Positions 8,611-18,154 are shown, counted from the stretch's first letter. The stretch is DNA of 64,000 nucleotides from Paenibacillus curdlanolyticus YK9 (GCF_000179615.1 NZ_AEDD01000008.1:62001-126000); one strand, 5' to 3'. Translations and numbers: made by a program. The notes: generated from the sequence alone by a model not told the origin.

Positions 8611-8649
8611 AGCTCCGCCTCCGCAATTGCGGGGGCGGAGCTTTTTTTG
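8611..8649 (+). terminator. Rho-independent terminator of the first importer operon
   Basis: The stem AGCTCCGCC...GGCGGAGCT is extended inward by CCGC/GCGG around AATT and is followed directly by seven T. It starts 18 bases after the stop codon of the binding protein. Confidence 0.9.
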
Positions 8650-8726
8650 TGTGGAATTGAGGGGATCGGGTTAGGAATGGGGGGATAGGACTGAACCTGT
8701 AGAAGACGGTGGGGGTTGCGATGGCG

Positions 8727-8732
8727 TATAAT
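8727..8732 (+). promoter_or_regulatory. Candidate -10 box for the aminotransferase gene
   Basis: TATAAT, 88 bases before the ATG at 8821. No convincing -35 is found 16-18 bases upstream, so this is a weak call based on the perfect -10 alone. Confidence 0.35.
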
Positions 8733-8820
8733 TGAAGCAATAAGCTCATGCGATCGGCGTTTTTGGCATCTGGGGGAGCTGGGGCAAGAATAGGGTCCAT
8801 TTCATGAGGAGGTCCGGGTA

Positions 8821-10017
8821 ATGGAATATCGGTTTTCACCATTCATTGAACAGGTTAAGTCATCCGTAACGCGCGACATTTTGAAGCTGACGCAGGGCAA
8901 AGGCAAATCGATTATATCGTTTGCTGGAGGCATGCCGGCCGAGGAACTATTCCCGCTGGAGGCGATTCGCGATGCGGCGGCGAGCGTATTTACGCGTGGG
9001 AGAAGCACGCTCCAGTACGGGCTGACAGAGGGCTACACGCCGTTGCGGGAGCAGCTGGCAGAGCGAATGACAGCCAAGGGAATGCACACGGAAGTCGAGA
9101 GCGTATTGCTTACAACGGGCTCGCAGCAGGCGATTGAGCTTGCGGCACGCGTGCTGACAGAGCCAGGGGACGTCGTGCTGGTAGAGAACCCGACATATTT
9201 GGCGGGACTCCAGATTTTTGGCATGCAGGGGCTTCGCGTCGTATCGGTTCCGAGCGATGAGGACGGCATGCGGCTAGAAGAGGCGGAGCGGCTAGTGAAG
9301 CTACATAAGCCGAGGCTCGTGTATGTGGTGCCGACATTCGGCAACCCGACAGGGCGCGTGTGGAGCCAAGAGCGCCGAGAGGGGCTGCTGGCTTTGTGCA
9401 GGCGATATGAAATTCCAGTCATTGAGGACGACCCGTATGGGGAGATCAAATTTGAACCAGCGGCGGATTATCCTTCGATTTATGCGTTGGCAGGTGCAGC
9501 GGGCGGCGTACTCTATACCAGCTCGTTCTCCAAAATCGTCGCGCCGGCGCTGCGCGCTGGCTGGGCTGCGGGCGATAAGCCACTCATCGCAATGATGGCG
9601 AAGGCGAAGCAGTCTGCCGATCTGCATTCCAGCTCGCTGGATCAGCAGCTGCTTAGCGAGCTGCTGCTGCAGTTCGATCTGGAGCGCCACATTCGAGGCG
9701 TCGCCGCCGCTTATCTCGATCGGATGAATGAGATGCAGGAGCTGCTACGCACGCATTGCCCTGCAGGCGTGTCATGGACGGCTCCGAAGGGCGGCATGTT
9801 CTTATGGCTGACGCTTCCTGAGGGATTGGACGCTGAGGTGCTGCTCCGCGCTGCAATTGCCAAAGGCGTAGCCTTCGTGCCAGGCGTAGCTTTCTATGCC
9901 GAGGAGCCGGAGCGCAATACGGCGCGGTTAAGCTTTACTTTGAATACAGGCGAGCGGATGGCGCAAGGGATTAGGCTGTTTGCAGAAGCGATCGAGGAGT
10001 TTACGGCGCGCAGCTAA
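8821..10017 (+). CDS. PLP-dependent class I/II aminotransferase (LysN / 2-aminoadipate type)
   Basis: A 398-residue fold-type I aminotransferase without the GntR-type DNA-binding domain that the related MocR regulators carry. Visible motifs: IISFAGGMPAEELFP at the N terminus, LQYGLTEGYTPLREQLA, the PLP ring-stacking region LLTTGSQQAIELAARV, the YVVPTFGNPTGRVWS segment, the DDPYGE aspartate and the Schiff-base lysine K238 in SSFSKIVAPALRAGW. The family uses aromatic, branched or 2-aminoadipate amino donors; the exact substrate is not predictable. GAGGAGG lies nine bases before the start. It is monocistronic, between two terminators. Confidence 0.9.
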   Translation: MEYRFSPFIEQVKSSVTRDILKLTQGKGKSIISFAGGMPAEELFPLEAIRDAAASVFTRGRSTLQYGLTEGYTPLREQLAERMTAKGMHTEVESVLLTTGSQQAIELAARVLTEPGDVVLVENPTYLAGLQIFGMQGLRVVSVPSDEDGMRLEEAERLVKLHKPRLVYVVPTFGNPTGRVWSQERREGLLALCRRYEIPVIEDDPYGEIKFEPAADYPSIYALAGAAGGVLYTSSFSKIVAPALRAGWAAGDKPLIAMMAKAKQSADLHSSSLDQQLLSELLLQFDLERHIRGVAAAYLDRMNEMQELLRTHCPAGVSWTAPKGGMFLWLTLPEGLDAEVLLRAAIAKGVAFVPGVAFYAEEPERNTARLSFTLNTGERMAQGIRLFAEAIEEFTARS

Positions 10018-10055
10018 CCGGCCCGGCTATATCGCTCGGCTATAGAAGTTGCACG

Positions 10056-10101
10056 AACAGGGTGTCTCAAAAGCCGCGACGGCTGAGGGACACCCTGTTT
10101 T
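10056..10101 (+). terminator. Terminator of the aminotransferase gene
   Basis: Arms AACAGGGTGTC and GACACCCTGTT enclose a second small stem (AGCC/GGCT), and four T follow. It begins about 40 bases after the stop codon. Confidence 0.85.
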
Positions 10102-10188
10102 GCGCTGAGGCGGTCGGCGATGCGATTGCGGACGGCAGCCTGCGGTGTGCGCGGGCCGTACTCGGTTTGATCGCCGACGTGAGACTGA

Positions 10189-10728
10189 GCACTGCGTGCC
10201 GCGATGGCACTGTGTGCCGCGCTAGCACTGCGTGCCGCGCTAGCACCGCGCGCCGCGATGGCACTGCGTGCCGCGATGGCACCGCGTGCCGCGCTAGCAC
10301 CGCGTGCCGCGCTAGCACTGCGTGCCGCGCTGGCACTGTGTGCCGCGCTAGCACTGCGTGCCGCGCTAGCACTGCGTGCCGCGCTAGCACCGCGTGCCGC
10401 GCTAGCACCGCGTGCCGCGCTAGCACCGCGCGCCGCGATGGCACTGCGTGCCGCGCTGGCACCGCGTGCCGCGCTAGCACCGCGTGCCGCGATGGCACGG
10501 CGTGCCGCGCTAGCACCGCGTGCCGCGCTAGCACCGCGTGCCGCGCTAGCACCGCGTGCCGCGATGGCACGGCGTGCCGCGCTAGCACCGCGTGCCGCGC
10601 TGGCACCGCGTGCCGCGCTAGCACTGTGTGCCGCGCTAGCACCGCGTGCCGCGCTAGCACCGCATGCCGCGCTAGCACCGCGTGCCGCGATGGCACTGCG
10701 TGCCGCGCTAGCACCGTGTGCCGCGCTA
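10189..10728. repeat. Minisatellite: 30 tandem copies of an 18-bp unit
   Basis: Thirty head-to-tail units of the pattern GCACYGYGTGCCGCGMTR, 540 bp in all. Variation is confined to a few positions: CTAGCAC versus GATGGCAC, and C/T changes at the start of GCGTGCC. The period is divisible by three and no unit contains a stop in three of the frames, so long frames run through it on both strands, coding for hexapeptides such as ACRAST, or ARHAVL on the other strand. No frame has a ribosome binding site or similarity known to me, so I treat it as non-coding. Confidence 0.93.
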
Positions 10729-10759
10729 GAATGGGCGTTGCTGCGTGCAAGAGGCTGCT

Positions 10760-10955
10760 CATTGCAGTTCGTGCAATAGAATCAACACAAGCGCGGAAGT
10801 AGAGAGGCGTCATTGCATTTTGTGCAACAGGAAAAGAGGCTTTCTGCGTTTTGGGCACAGCATGCCCCTACTCGACCGTATCCCGTTGCATGAACTGCAA
10901 TGGGAACCTTCGTGGCAGGCCAGTTATGCCTTTCTCGTTGTACAAAGTACAACGG
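10760..10955. repeat. Four-palindrome element, family 1, copy A
   Basis: Four short inverted repeats of the form RTTGYA-N5-TRCAAY begin at 10761, 10812, 10885 and 10937, that is at steps of 51, 73 and 52 bp. Spacers are GTTCG, TTTTG, TGAAC and CAAAG. The third is followed by TGGGAA, as are two of the copies in the partner element at 38907. It lies 32 bp after the minisatellite and holds no gene. Confidence 0.85.
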
Positions 10956-11118
10956 CATCATAATGTGAAATGAGATAGCAGTAGAAACCAGCCCGGTCGA
11001 TTCTAACCGGTCCTGCCCTAACGCTCGAAGTATCACACGTTACCAGCCGAAGCCGAGAGTAGCCACCTCCCCTATAACGATTCAGGCGAATCATTCAGGA
11101 GAAGGGCCAACCTAAATG
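10956..11118. other. Intergenic stretch without recognised features
   Basis: About 160 bp between the family 1 element and the terminator of the leftward gene at 11166. No open frame with a ribosome binding site, no inverted repeat of note and no promoter was recognised. Confidence 0.5.
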
Positions 11119-11162
11119 AAAAAGCTGTCCCAAAAGTCACTTGGTAATGACTCTCGGACAGC
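11119..11162 (-). terminator. Terminator of the PD-(D/E)XK-like gene
   Basis: On the minus strand GCTGTCC and GGACAGC close a stem with additional internal pairing, followed by five T. It begins three bases after the stop codon of the gene at 11166-11909. Confidence 0.8.
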
Positions 11163-11165
11163 CCA

Positions 11166-11909
11166 TTATTCGGTCCAGCCAATCACGACGGCATTATGCT
11201 CAGCGAGAGCGGCTTCTCCCGCAGCCGTAAGGCGGTAGATGCCGCGCTCGGCGCGCTCGAACCAGCCGTAATAATTGACGCGGAGCATGTCGCCGGCTTT
11301 GCTGTTGGCGGTAAGCCGCGCAAGCGAGGCTGGCGAAGCGGGACCTTGCCGGAGCGCGTTTGCGAGGCGGAGGCATTTCTCGCGGTAGGCGGTCATGCGC
11401 TTCACCTTCGTCGTGCCGCCGATATTGTAGTCGCCTGAGCGCTCGCGGAACTCGCGGACGAGACGGTCATGCTTCTTCGCGCGGTAGCGGGAGCGAGGCG
11501 GATCGCCGGGCTCGCATAGCAGATCGACGAGCGCAGGCTTTGTTTTGAACAGCGTCACGGTCATCAAGCCGAGCCCAAGCATGCGGCACAGCTCCGTAAT
11601 CTCACCGAAACGTTGGTTCACCGCGCCGCTCTTCTTGCGGTTTCGCTCGACAACGAGCATAACGCGGTCATTGATTCGCAGCCGCTCGACGCCTTGGAGC
11701 AAAAGCGCGAGATTGAATGTTCGTTTTAATTCGACAATGAGCACCTCTTCTTCTCCCATTGCCGATTCCTCCGCACGTTGGCGGATTGCCACAAGATCGC
11801 AATGCAGCACCTCGCCTTTGACCTCGTATCCTTGTGCTTCAAAATACCGCTTCACCGGTTCGTATAGCTCGGCTTCTTCCTTCACGGCCACCCCGGTTTT
11901 CCTCCCCAT
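11166..11909 (-). CDS. DUF2161-family protein, putative PD-(D/E)XK phosphodiesterase
   Basis: A 247-residue protein that matches what I know of the DUF2161 family. The N-terminal half has a restriction-nuclease-like core: a helix with E in ELYEPVKRYFEAQGYEVKGE, the acidic residue in CDLVAIR and the ExK of VLIVELKR, the pattern of a metal-dependent PD-(D/E)XK active site. The C-terminal part (from about residue 170) is basic and resembles a small helix-turn-helix domain (LARLTANSKAGDMLRVNYYGWFERAERGIYRL). Its biological role is not established; a nuclease or nucleic-acid-binding function is inferred from the fold. It is a single gene with its own terminator. Confidence 0.75.
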   Translation of the reverse strand: MGRKTGVAVKEEAELYEPVKRYFEAQGYEVKGEVLHCDLVAIRQRAEESAMGEEEVLIVELKRTFNLALLLQGVERLRINDRVMLVVERNRKKSGAVNQRFGEITELCRMLGLGLMTVTLFKTKPALVDLLCEPGDPPRSRYRAKKHDRLVREFRERSGDYNIGGTTKVKRMTAYREKCLRLANALRQGPASPASLARLTANSKAGDMLRVNYYGWFERAERGIYRLTAAGEAALAEHNAVVIGWTE

Positions 11910-12160
11910 TATGCACCGGCAGCGGCAGGCGCCAACCGCCGAACATTCATTCGTATCATTGTGTTTTATTATAGGAGAACCGATGCGGCGTGTCGAGCGC
12001 TAGCGAATAGTCGTCTAAAAAAGTGGTCAATTTCCTGCTCGGCTACGCATAGGAATGTAATACTTCAACATCGCAACTAGGCATGGCGGGCGGAAGCAGA
12101 GAAATCCCAAGGCGGAGAGCAGGGATAGGGCAGATCGCGAGTGATGGGAGGAGGCAAGGC

Positions 12161-14056
12161 ATGGATATATTTAAACGGCTATCAGAGTATCGCACAGAGA
12201 GTGATAAGCTTGCCTGGACAGGATCGTTCAAGGATTACATTGGGTTGTTGAGACGGGATGCAACCCCTGCCATGACGGCGCATGCACGCGTATACGATAT
12301 GATCGAGTCGTACGGCGTTGAAGAGGTGGGTGGCAATAAGCGTTACCGTTTCTTCGAACAAGAGATATTCGGGCTCGATCGTGCGATCGAGAAGCTGGTA
12401 GAGGAGTACTTCCATTCGGCGGCAAGACGCCTGGATGTTCGCAAGCGGATATTGCTGCTGATGGGACCGGTCAGCGGGGGCAAATCAACGATCGTTACGA
12501 TGCTCAAGCGCGGGCTCGAGCAGTTTTCGCGCCAGCAGCGGGGGGCTGTTTACGCGATCAAAGGCTGCCCGATGCACGAGGATCCCTTACATCTGATTCC
12601 CCATGAGCTGCGTCCCGAGGTCGAGCGGGAGCTCGGCGTCCGGATTGAAGGCAGCCTGTGCCCGTCCTGCCAAATGCGGCTGAAAACCGAATTCAATAAC
12701 GATATCGAGAACGTGCTCGTTGAACGCGTCATCATTTCGGAGGAAAATAGGATCGGCATCGGCACGTTCAGCCCTTCGGATCCGAAGTCGCAGGATATCG
12801 CCGATCTGACGGGCAGCATCGACTTCTCGACGATCACAGAGTTCGGCTCCGAATCGGATCCGCGCGCTTATCGGTTCGACGGGGAGCTCAACAAAGCAAA
12901 TCGCGGGCTCATGGAGTTCCAAGAGATGCTCAAGTGCGACGAGAAGTTTCTATGGAATCTGCTTTCGCTGACGCAGGAGGGCAACTTCAAGGCTGGGCGG
13001 TTTGCGTTAATCAGCGCCGACGAGCTGATCATTGCACATACGAACGAATCGGAGTACAAGGCGTTCATCAGCAACAAGAAAAATGAAGCGCTTCAATCGC
13101 GGATGATCGTCATGCCGATCCCTTACAATCTGCGCGTTTCCGATGAAGAGAAAATTTATGAGAAGCTGATTGCGCAGAGCGATATGAAGCATATTCATAT
13201 TGCACCGCATGCCTTGCGTGCAGCAGCAATCTTCTCCATACTTACCCGTCTGAAAGAGACGAAGAAGCAAGGCATCGATCTTGTGAAGAAAATGCGGATG
13301 TACGATGGGGAAGAGGTGGAAGGCTTTAAGGAAGCCGACCTGAAGGAAATGCAAACCGAATTTATCGAGGAAGGCATGTCCGGCATCGACCCTCGCTATG
13401 TCATTAACCGCATATCCAGCGCGCTGATCAAGCAGGATTTGCAGTGCATCAATGCGCTAGATGTGCTTCGCGCCTTGAAGGATGGCCTCGACCAGCATCC
13501 GTCGATTACGAAGGACGAGAGAGAGAAGTATCTGAACTTCATCTCTATCGCCCGCAAGGAATACGACACGTTGGCGAAAAAGGAGATTCAGAAGGCGTTC
13601 GTCTACTCGTTCGAGGAGTCCGCGCGCACGTTGTTCGAGAACTATCTCGACAACATCGAAGCGTACTGCAATTGGGCGAAGATTAAAGACCCGCTCACGG
13701 GCGAGGAGATGGATCCAGACGAGCGGCTAATGCGCTCCATCGAGGAGCAGATCGGCGTCTCCGAGAATGCGAAGAAGGCGTTCCGCGAAGAGATTCTCAT
13801 TCGCATCTCCTCGTATTCGCGCAAAGGCAAGAAATTTGATTATTCGAGCCATGAGCGCCTGCGCGAAGCGGTAGAGAAGAAGCTGTTCGCTGATTTGAAG
13901 GACATCGTGAAGATTACAACCTCGACGAAGACGCCGGATGAGACGCAGCTCAAACGGATCAACGAGGTGACCAAACGGTTGATGGATGAGCACGGCTATT
14001 GCCCGGTATGCTCCAATGAGCTGCTGCGTTATGTCGGAAGCCTGTTGAACCGTTAA
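12161..14056 (+). CDS. prkA: PrkA serine protein kinase / AAA+ protein
   Basis: A 631-residue protein, the same length as Bacillus subtilis PrkA, beginning MDIFKRLSEYRTESDKLAWTG. It has an AAA+ ATPase domain with Walker A GPVSGGKST (about residues 103-111), the Cys pair in LCPSCQMRL within the central domain, and the C-terminal PrkA domain ending in CPVCSNELLRYVGSLLNR. PrkA is associated with sporulation and sigma-K-dependent expression in Bacillus; kinase activity was reported and an ATP-dependent protease activity has also been proposed. GGGAGGAGG precedes the ATG at 12161; a longer frame from 12083 adds an Arg-rich stretch without family similarity. The usual neighbour yhbH is absent here. 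Confidence 0.93.
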   Translation: MDIFKRLSEYRTESDKLAWTGSFKDYIGLLRRDATPAMTAHARVYDMIESYGVEEVGGNKRYRFFEQEIFGLDRAIEKLVEEYFHSAARRLDVRKRILLLMGPVSGGKSTIVTMLKRGLEQFSRQQRGAVYAIKGCPMHEDPLHLIPHELRPEVERELGVRIEGSLCPSCQMRLKTEFNNDIENVLVERVIISEENRIGIGTFSPSDPKSQDIADLTGSIDFSTITEFGSESDPRAYRFDGELNKANRGLMEFQEMLKCDEKFLWNLLSLTQEGNFKAGRFALISADELIIAHTNESEYKAFISNKKNEALQSRMIVMPIPYNLRVSDEEKIYEKLIAQSDMKHIHIAPHALRAAAIFSILTRLKETKKQGIDLVKKMRMYDGEEVEGFKEADLKEMQTEFIEEGMSGIDPRYVINRISSALIKQDLQCINALDVLRALKDGLDQHPSITKDEREKYLNFISIARKEYDTLAKKEIQKAFVYSFEESARTLFENYLDNIEAYCNWAKIKDPLTGEEMDPDERLMRSIEEQIGVSENAKKAFREEILIRISSYSRKGKKFDYSSHERLREAVEKKLFADLKDIVKITTSTKTPDETQLKRINEVTKRLMDEHGYCPVCSNELLRYVGSLLNR

Positions 14057-14235
14057 GGCAAGGAACGATCGCGATTGGACGCATGCAGTCGAGCGCGGAA
14101 TGCGACGATTGACATGGATGGGATTGGCACAGATTCAATTGAGGAGGGCAAGCGCAAGAGGCGGCGGCTGCAAACCTTCGGGTTAGCGGCCCTTGTTTCT
14201 TTAATTGAAATGGCGCGATAAGCGTCCAAAGGAAG

Positions 14236-14265
14236 GCAGCTCGCCGAAAGGCGGAGCTGCTTTTT
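14236..14265 (+). terminator. Terminator after prkA
   Basis: Stem GCAGCTCGCC, loop GAAA, arm GGCGGAGCTGC, then five T. It lies 180 bp after the prkA stop; the interval between them contains only a weak TTCAATTGA/TTAATTGAA pairing and no gene. Confidence 0.85.
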
Positions 14266-14342
14266 GGTGTGCTCGACGATCGTCGCGTGCGGACGCAGCA
14301 GCAGCTTCCTAAACGATCTCGCAATTCCGCCGAAGTTGCGGC

Positions 14343-14412
14343 GATCTATGATCTGCGATTTGTGATCTGTGATCTGCAATCCGCAATCCGCGATCCGCGG
14401 TGCGCAGATCTG
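14343..14412. repeat. Degenerate 7-8-bp tandem repeat
   Basis: Successive copies of GATCTGY and its variant RATCCGC (for example TGATCTGTGATCTGC followed by AATCCGCAATCCGC) fill about 70 bp directly upstream of the family 2 element. No coding content. Confidence 0.65.
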
Positions 14413-14438
14413 TCATCCTTCCTGTGGTCTCACGATCC

Positions 14439-14621
14439 TAACGGACTCCACAGCCGCTATTTGCAGCATATTTGAGCATTATATTTTGTAACGGACTCAG
14501 TTGCCGTTATTTGCTCAAAATGACCCGGATTGGAGACCAAATAGGCGAAATAACGGCTCCTCAGTCCGTTACAGTTTTAGCAGGGGCAATATCGACGGAA
14601 TAACGGCAATGAGGTCCGTTA
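14439..14621. repeat. Four-palindrome element, family 2, copy A (183 bp)
   Basis: Four inverted repeats TAACGG-N9-CCGTTA (first copy ends CCGCTA) start at 14439, 14489, 14551 and 14601, at steps of 50, 62 and 50 bp. The first two read TAACGGACT...GCCG followed by TATTTGC; the last two are their reverse complements, preceded by CGAAA or CGGAA. The whole unit is therefore a large palindrome. The copy at 39900 has the same length and spacing. Confidence 0.88.
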
Positions 14622-14943
14622 GCGTTTGGTACAGACGGCAAACAGTAGAGATAGTACAGACTGAGGACAGCACACAGGAACAGAGCGCAAACATCGCAAA
14701 CATCGCAAACGCCGCAAGCGGCAGCACTGGCAACGCACAACCCGTGCAAGCCGCAAAAGCCGAGCATCCGCCCGTCCCGTCTCACAAACCAACGCTCCAG
14801 TAATACCCCAAATTCGTAACATCGGCCATCATCGTCCGTAACATCCGCCATCCCTGCCATGCTGAAACACGGTATGATAAAATCAAGGAATATCGGCAAA
14901 TGGGCAAATTGCTGCTAGACATCACAGACAAGGAAGTGGCCGG
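14622..14943. other. Intergenic stretch with short simple repeats
   Basis: Between the family 2 element and the kinase start. It holds three copies of the 9-mer AACATCGCA near 14692-14720 and a small inverted repeat CCGCAAGCGG, but no frame with a ribosome binding site. The promoter for the kinase operon should be near its right end; none matches consensus convincingly. Confidence 0.45.
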
Positions 14944-16761
14944 ATGCAAGCGATGTTATCGCGCATGTCTATGCTTCATCGATTTTTGCTGCTGTTTATT
15001 TTGTTTGTCGTCATCCCCGTTATTTTCATGTACTTTTTCGTTACGCGCAACGTATCGACGATTACGGAGAAGCAGGTCGGCTCCGCGCTGCTTGAGCTTG
15101 TCAAGACGAACCATCTCACGCTGGAGCGTTCGATGTCGCACATGGAAGAGACGATGAACAAGATTATGATTACGCCCGAAATTCAAAATATGGTCGACCT
15201 TCCGTCGGCCTCCTTATATGAACGCGTTCGCCGGTACGCCCAGCTGGACCGTACGCTGACGCTGACCAATTTGTCGGCGAATTCGGTTTCTTACTCCTTT
15301 GTGCTGAAGGATGACAACCGGTTGTTCTCGTTCGTTCCGGGATCAGAAATCCAGCTTCGGGGCATATTTTTCTCAGACAATATCCAGACGCAGCCTTGGT
15401 ATGACAGCGCATACAACGCGAAGGGGAAGGCGGTGCTAAGCTTAATCCCCTCCTTCGGCAAAGTAAGCGGCGGCCCGCAGACGCTCGCGATGGTGAAGCA
15501 GATGAACGACATCTATAACGGGAGCACGCCGGCTCCGGGCTATCTCATTGTAAGCGGGATGGAATATTTGCTCAAAAATGATATGGCGCCCATCAGCGCA
15601 TCCCAGGAAGGGCAGCTCATGCTGCTCGACGCCAACCATCGGGTCATCTCGCTGTCCGACAGCAACAGTTTGCCGATGGGCACCCTGATTAGCCTGCCTA
15701 ACGCAGCCATGAGCGCGCCTGAAGGCGTGTACCAAGTCAAGGCCGATGGCCAAAAATGGCTGTACGCCGTTCACCGCAGCTTCGACAGCGGCACAACGCT
15801 GCTCTATCGTACGCCGCTGAGCGCAGTCATCGGCGAGCATGCTTCCATTAACCGTCTCGTCTCGTACTCGATGCTTATTTATTTCCTGCTGCTGCTCTTC
15901 GTGAGCTTCTACTTTATTCGCTCCATTGTACGCCCGATCGCCAGACTTGCGAGAATCAGCCGTTCTTATGAACCCGGCGAGCCGCTTGCCATACAGCATA
16001 AAGCAGGTCCGACGCGGGATGAACTGACGATATTGAACAATCGGTTCGTCGATATGGTGCTGCGCCTGAACCAGACGATTCATGACAAGTATGAGTTGGA
16101 GATCAAGCAGCGGGAGTCCGAGCTTGCGATTCTTCATTCCCAGATTAATCCGCATTTGCTGTACAACACGCTCGAATCGATCTATTGGCGAATGATCGTT
16201 GACGGCAACACGGAATCGGCAGAGATGGTGATGGATCTCTCGCTTGTTATGCGCATTGGGCTCAGTCGCGGCAAAGAGCTGATTACGATTGAGGAGGAGC
16301 TCCAGCATGCGGAGGCGTATGTTCGGCTCCAGCTAAAGCGCCACGAATATTCCTTCCGCGTGAACTGGGACATTGAGGAGGAGGCCAAGCCATTCCTTAT
16401 TCCGAAGGTCGTGCTGCAGCCACTGATCGAGAATGCGATTTTCCATGGCATTCGCCATATGGACGAAGAGGGGGAGCTGTGGATTATCGTGCGAATGGAC
16501 AGCAAGCGCGATATCATTGTGACGATAGAGGACAACGGCTTCAAAACGATTGCGGCGGAAGCGGTTCAAGATATTGTAGATGGACGCAACACCGAGATTG
16601 GCTACGGCATCCGTAACGTCAACAAGCGGATGCAGCTGCATTTTGGCGAGAGATATGGTTTGCGATACGAGGATAATGAGGGAGACGGCATTCGGGCGAT
16701 TCTTCATCTTCCAGCCATGCTGACACAAGCGGATGACAACGAGGGGGAGCGCCATGTTTAA
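14944..16761 (+). CDS. YesM-type sensor histidine kinase (glucan locus)
   Basis: A 605-residue kinase: first membrane helix at about 13-35, extracellular sensor region, second helix at about 305-330 (LIYFLLLLFVSFYFIRSI), HAMP linker, phospho-acceptor H404 in HSQINPHLLYNTLES, and ATPase domain with VLQPLIENAIFHGI and GYGIRNVNKRMQLHF. AAGGAAG precedes the ATG by eight bases. It overlaps the next gene, a YesN-type regulator, by eight bases. Position just upstream of the binding protein, GH31, permease and GH87 genes suggests that it senses an alpha-glucan oligosaccharide; that is inference. Confidence 0.92.
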   Translation: MQAMLSRMSMLHRFLLLFILFVVIPVIFMYFFVTRNVSTITEKQVGSALLELVKTNHLTLERSMSHMEETMNKIMITPEIQNMVDLPSASLYERVRRYAQLDRTLTLTNLSANSVSYSFVLKDDNRLFSFVPGSEIQLRGIFFSDNIQTQPWYDSAYNAKGKAVLSLIPSFGKVSGGPQTLAMVKQMNDIYNGSTPAPGYLIVSGMEYLLKNDMAPISASQEGQLMLLDANHRVISLSDSNSLPMGTLISLPNAAMSAPEGVYQVKADGQKWLYAVHRSFDSGTTLLYRTPLSAVIGEHASINRLVSYSMLIYFLLLLFVSFYFIRSIVRPIARLARISRSYEPGEPLAIQHKAGPTRDELTILNNRFVDMVLRLNQTIHDKYELEIKQRESELAILHSQINPHLLYNTLESIYWRMIVDGNTESAEMVMDLSLVMRIGLSRGKELITIEEELQHAEAYVRLQLKRHEYSFRVNWDIEEEAKPFLIPKVVLQPLIENAIFHGIRHMDEEGELWIIVRMDSKRDIIVTIEDNGFKTIAAEAVQDIVDGRNTEIGYGIRNVNKRMQLHFGERYGLRYEDNEGDGIRAILHLPAMLTQADDNEGERHV

Positions 16762-18127
16762 TGTGCTTGTTGTAGATGATGAAATTATGGTGTGCAAAGG
16801 GATTTCGATGATTTTGGGGCAATCGGGGCTGCAGCTGGGCGAGATTTTTATCGCGAAGAACGGATTTGAGGCGTTGGACCTGATCCGGCTGGAGCCGATT
16901 GACCTCGTCATAACGGATATTCAGATGGAAAAAATGAACGGAATCGAGCTCATGGAGACGATCTTCCTTGAGGACCCATCGATTCCTGTCATTGTGTTGT
17001 CTGCCCATGGCGAGTTCGAATACGCGCAGAAGGCGATGAAGTTCGGCGCGCGGGAATATATCGTGAAGCCGGTCAAGCCGGATCATCTGATCGGAACGGT
17101 CAGCAGGGCGCTGCAGGAACGGGAAACGAAAATCCGTTCGATTGGCGAGGCCGAGCTTAACCGCAAATTTAATTTGCAGGATGTGGCGGCGGGCCACAAT
17201 ATGATTTTGCAGCAGTTGGCATTCGAGGGAATGGCGGAGGCGGAGGCGCTGGAGCTGCTCGGCAGCTTAGGCTTCCGCGAGCTTGAATCCGGTTTTACGA
17301 TGATGGTCATTAAGCCGGATCTCAAAAAAGGCGGCCGGACGGAAACGCTCATCACGTCGCTCAAGGACCGCAATTTATTTCGGTACGCCTGCCGCAATGT
17401 GGTGGAAGAGACGATTCATGATTGGAAGCCGATCGTGTTCTACCTGCCGACCGGATCGCTGGCGGCCGTGCTTCAACTGACGGAGAAGGATGCGGCCTAT
17501 GAAGCGGAGGGCAGCCGTGCGGCAACAATCGCCCAGAAGGTGCATAACAATTTGGAGGCTTATTTGCATGTGGAGAGCATAATCGGCATTAGCGGGGTTG
17601 GCTTAGGGCTTGAAAGCTGGCCGGCGCTGTACGGCGATGCGCAGCGTGCGCTGGAGTGGCATAGCCTGCATCCCGATCATTACGTGTTCTATGCAGGCGA
17701 CTTTGGCGAGCATGCGTCGCAGCCGACAGAATCAGCAACAGTCGATAGCAACAATGAAGCGGCGCAACAGGAGCAGGGTTCAACTATACAAGCAGTGAGC
17801 GCCGAGCAAGGCGCAACAAGCGTGACCGCGCAGGCCAAAGCTTTTATCGATGCCAATTACCAAACCAAGGGGCTGAAGCTGCAGGATATCGCGAGCGCGG
17901 TCCACCTTAGCCCGAATTACCTGTGTTACCTGTTCAAGAAGGATATGAAGATGAACATGTGGGACTATGTGACGCAGTGCCGTATGGAAGAGGGAAAGCG
18001 TCTGCTGCGGACGACCGACAAACGCCGATATGAGATTGCCGACGAGATCGGCTACGAAACACCGGAGCATTTTAGCAAAATATTCAAGCGCTATTATGGC
18101 ATTAGCCTCTCGGAATTCAAAAAATAA
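16754..18127 (+). CDS. YesN-type response regulator (glucan locus)
   Basis: A 457-residue regulator. Receiver domain at 1-120 with D55 in VITDIQMEKMNG and the Lys in YIVKPVKPDH, a variable middle region with a Gln/Ser-rich linker near 320-350, and a C-terminal AraC double helix-turn-helix (LQDIASAVHLSPNYLCYLF ... YEIADEIGYETPEHFSKIFK). GAGGGGGAG inside the end of the kinase gene serves as ribosome binding site for the ATG at 16754; the longer frame from 16733 is not needed. It is expected to activate the operon starting at 18613. Confidence 0.92.
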   Translation: MFNVLVVDDEIMVCKGISMILGQSGLQLGEIFIAKNGFEALDLIRLEPIDLVITDIQMEKMNGIELMETIFLEDPSIPVIVLSAHGEFEYAQKAMKFGAREYIVKPVKPDHLIGTVSRALQERETKIRSIGEAELNRKFNLQDVAAGHNMILQQLAFEGMAEAEALELLGSLGFRELESGFTMMVIKPDLKKGGRTETLITSLKDRNLFRYACRNVVEETIHDWKPIVFYLPTGSLAAVLQLTEKDAAYEAEGSRAATIAQKVHNNLEAYLHVESIIGISGVGLGLESWPALYGDAQRALEWHSLHPDHYVFYAGDFGEHASQPTESATVDSNNEAAQQEQGSTIQAVSAEQGATSVTAQAKAFIDANYQTKGLKLQDIASAVHLSPNYLCYLFKKDMKMNMWDYVTQCRMEEGKRLLRTTDKRRYEIADEIGYETPEHFSKIFKRYYGISLSEFKK

Positions 18128-18154
18128 CGGAGCCTGTTAGCTTTACTGCCGGTC

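Noticed and set aside
10062-10858. Three long overlapping frames (246, 263 and 191 codons) through the 18-bp repeats
   Set aside because: They result from a stop-free repeat whose period is a multiple of three; none has a ribosome binding site and the peptides are pure hexapeptide repeats.
18121-18141. TAACGG...TGTTA just after the YesN stop as a further family 2 copy
   Set aside because: Spacer is 3 instead of 9 bases, and no second unit follows at 50 bp.
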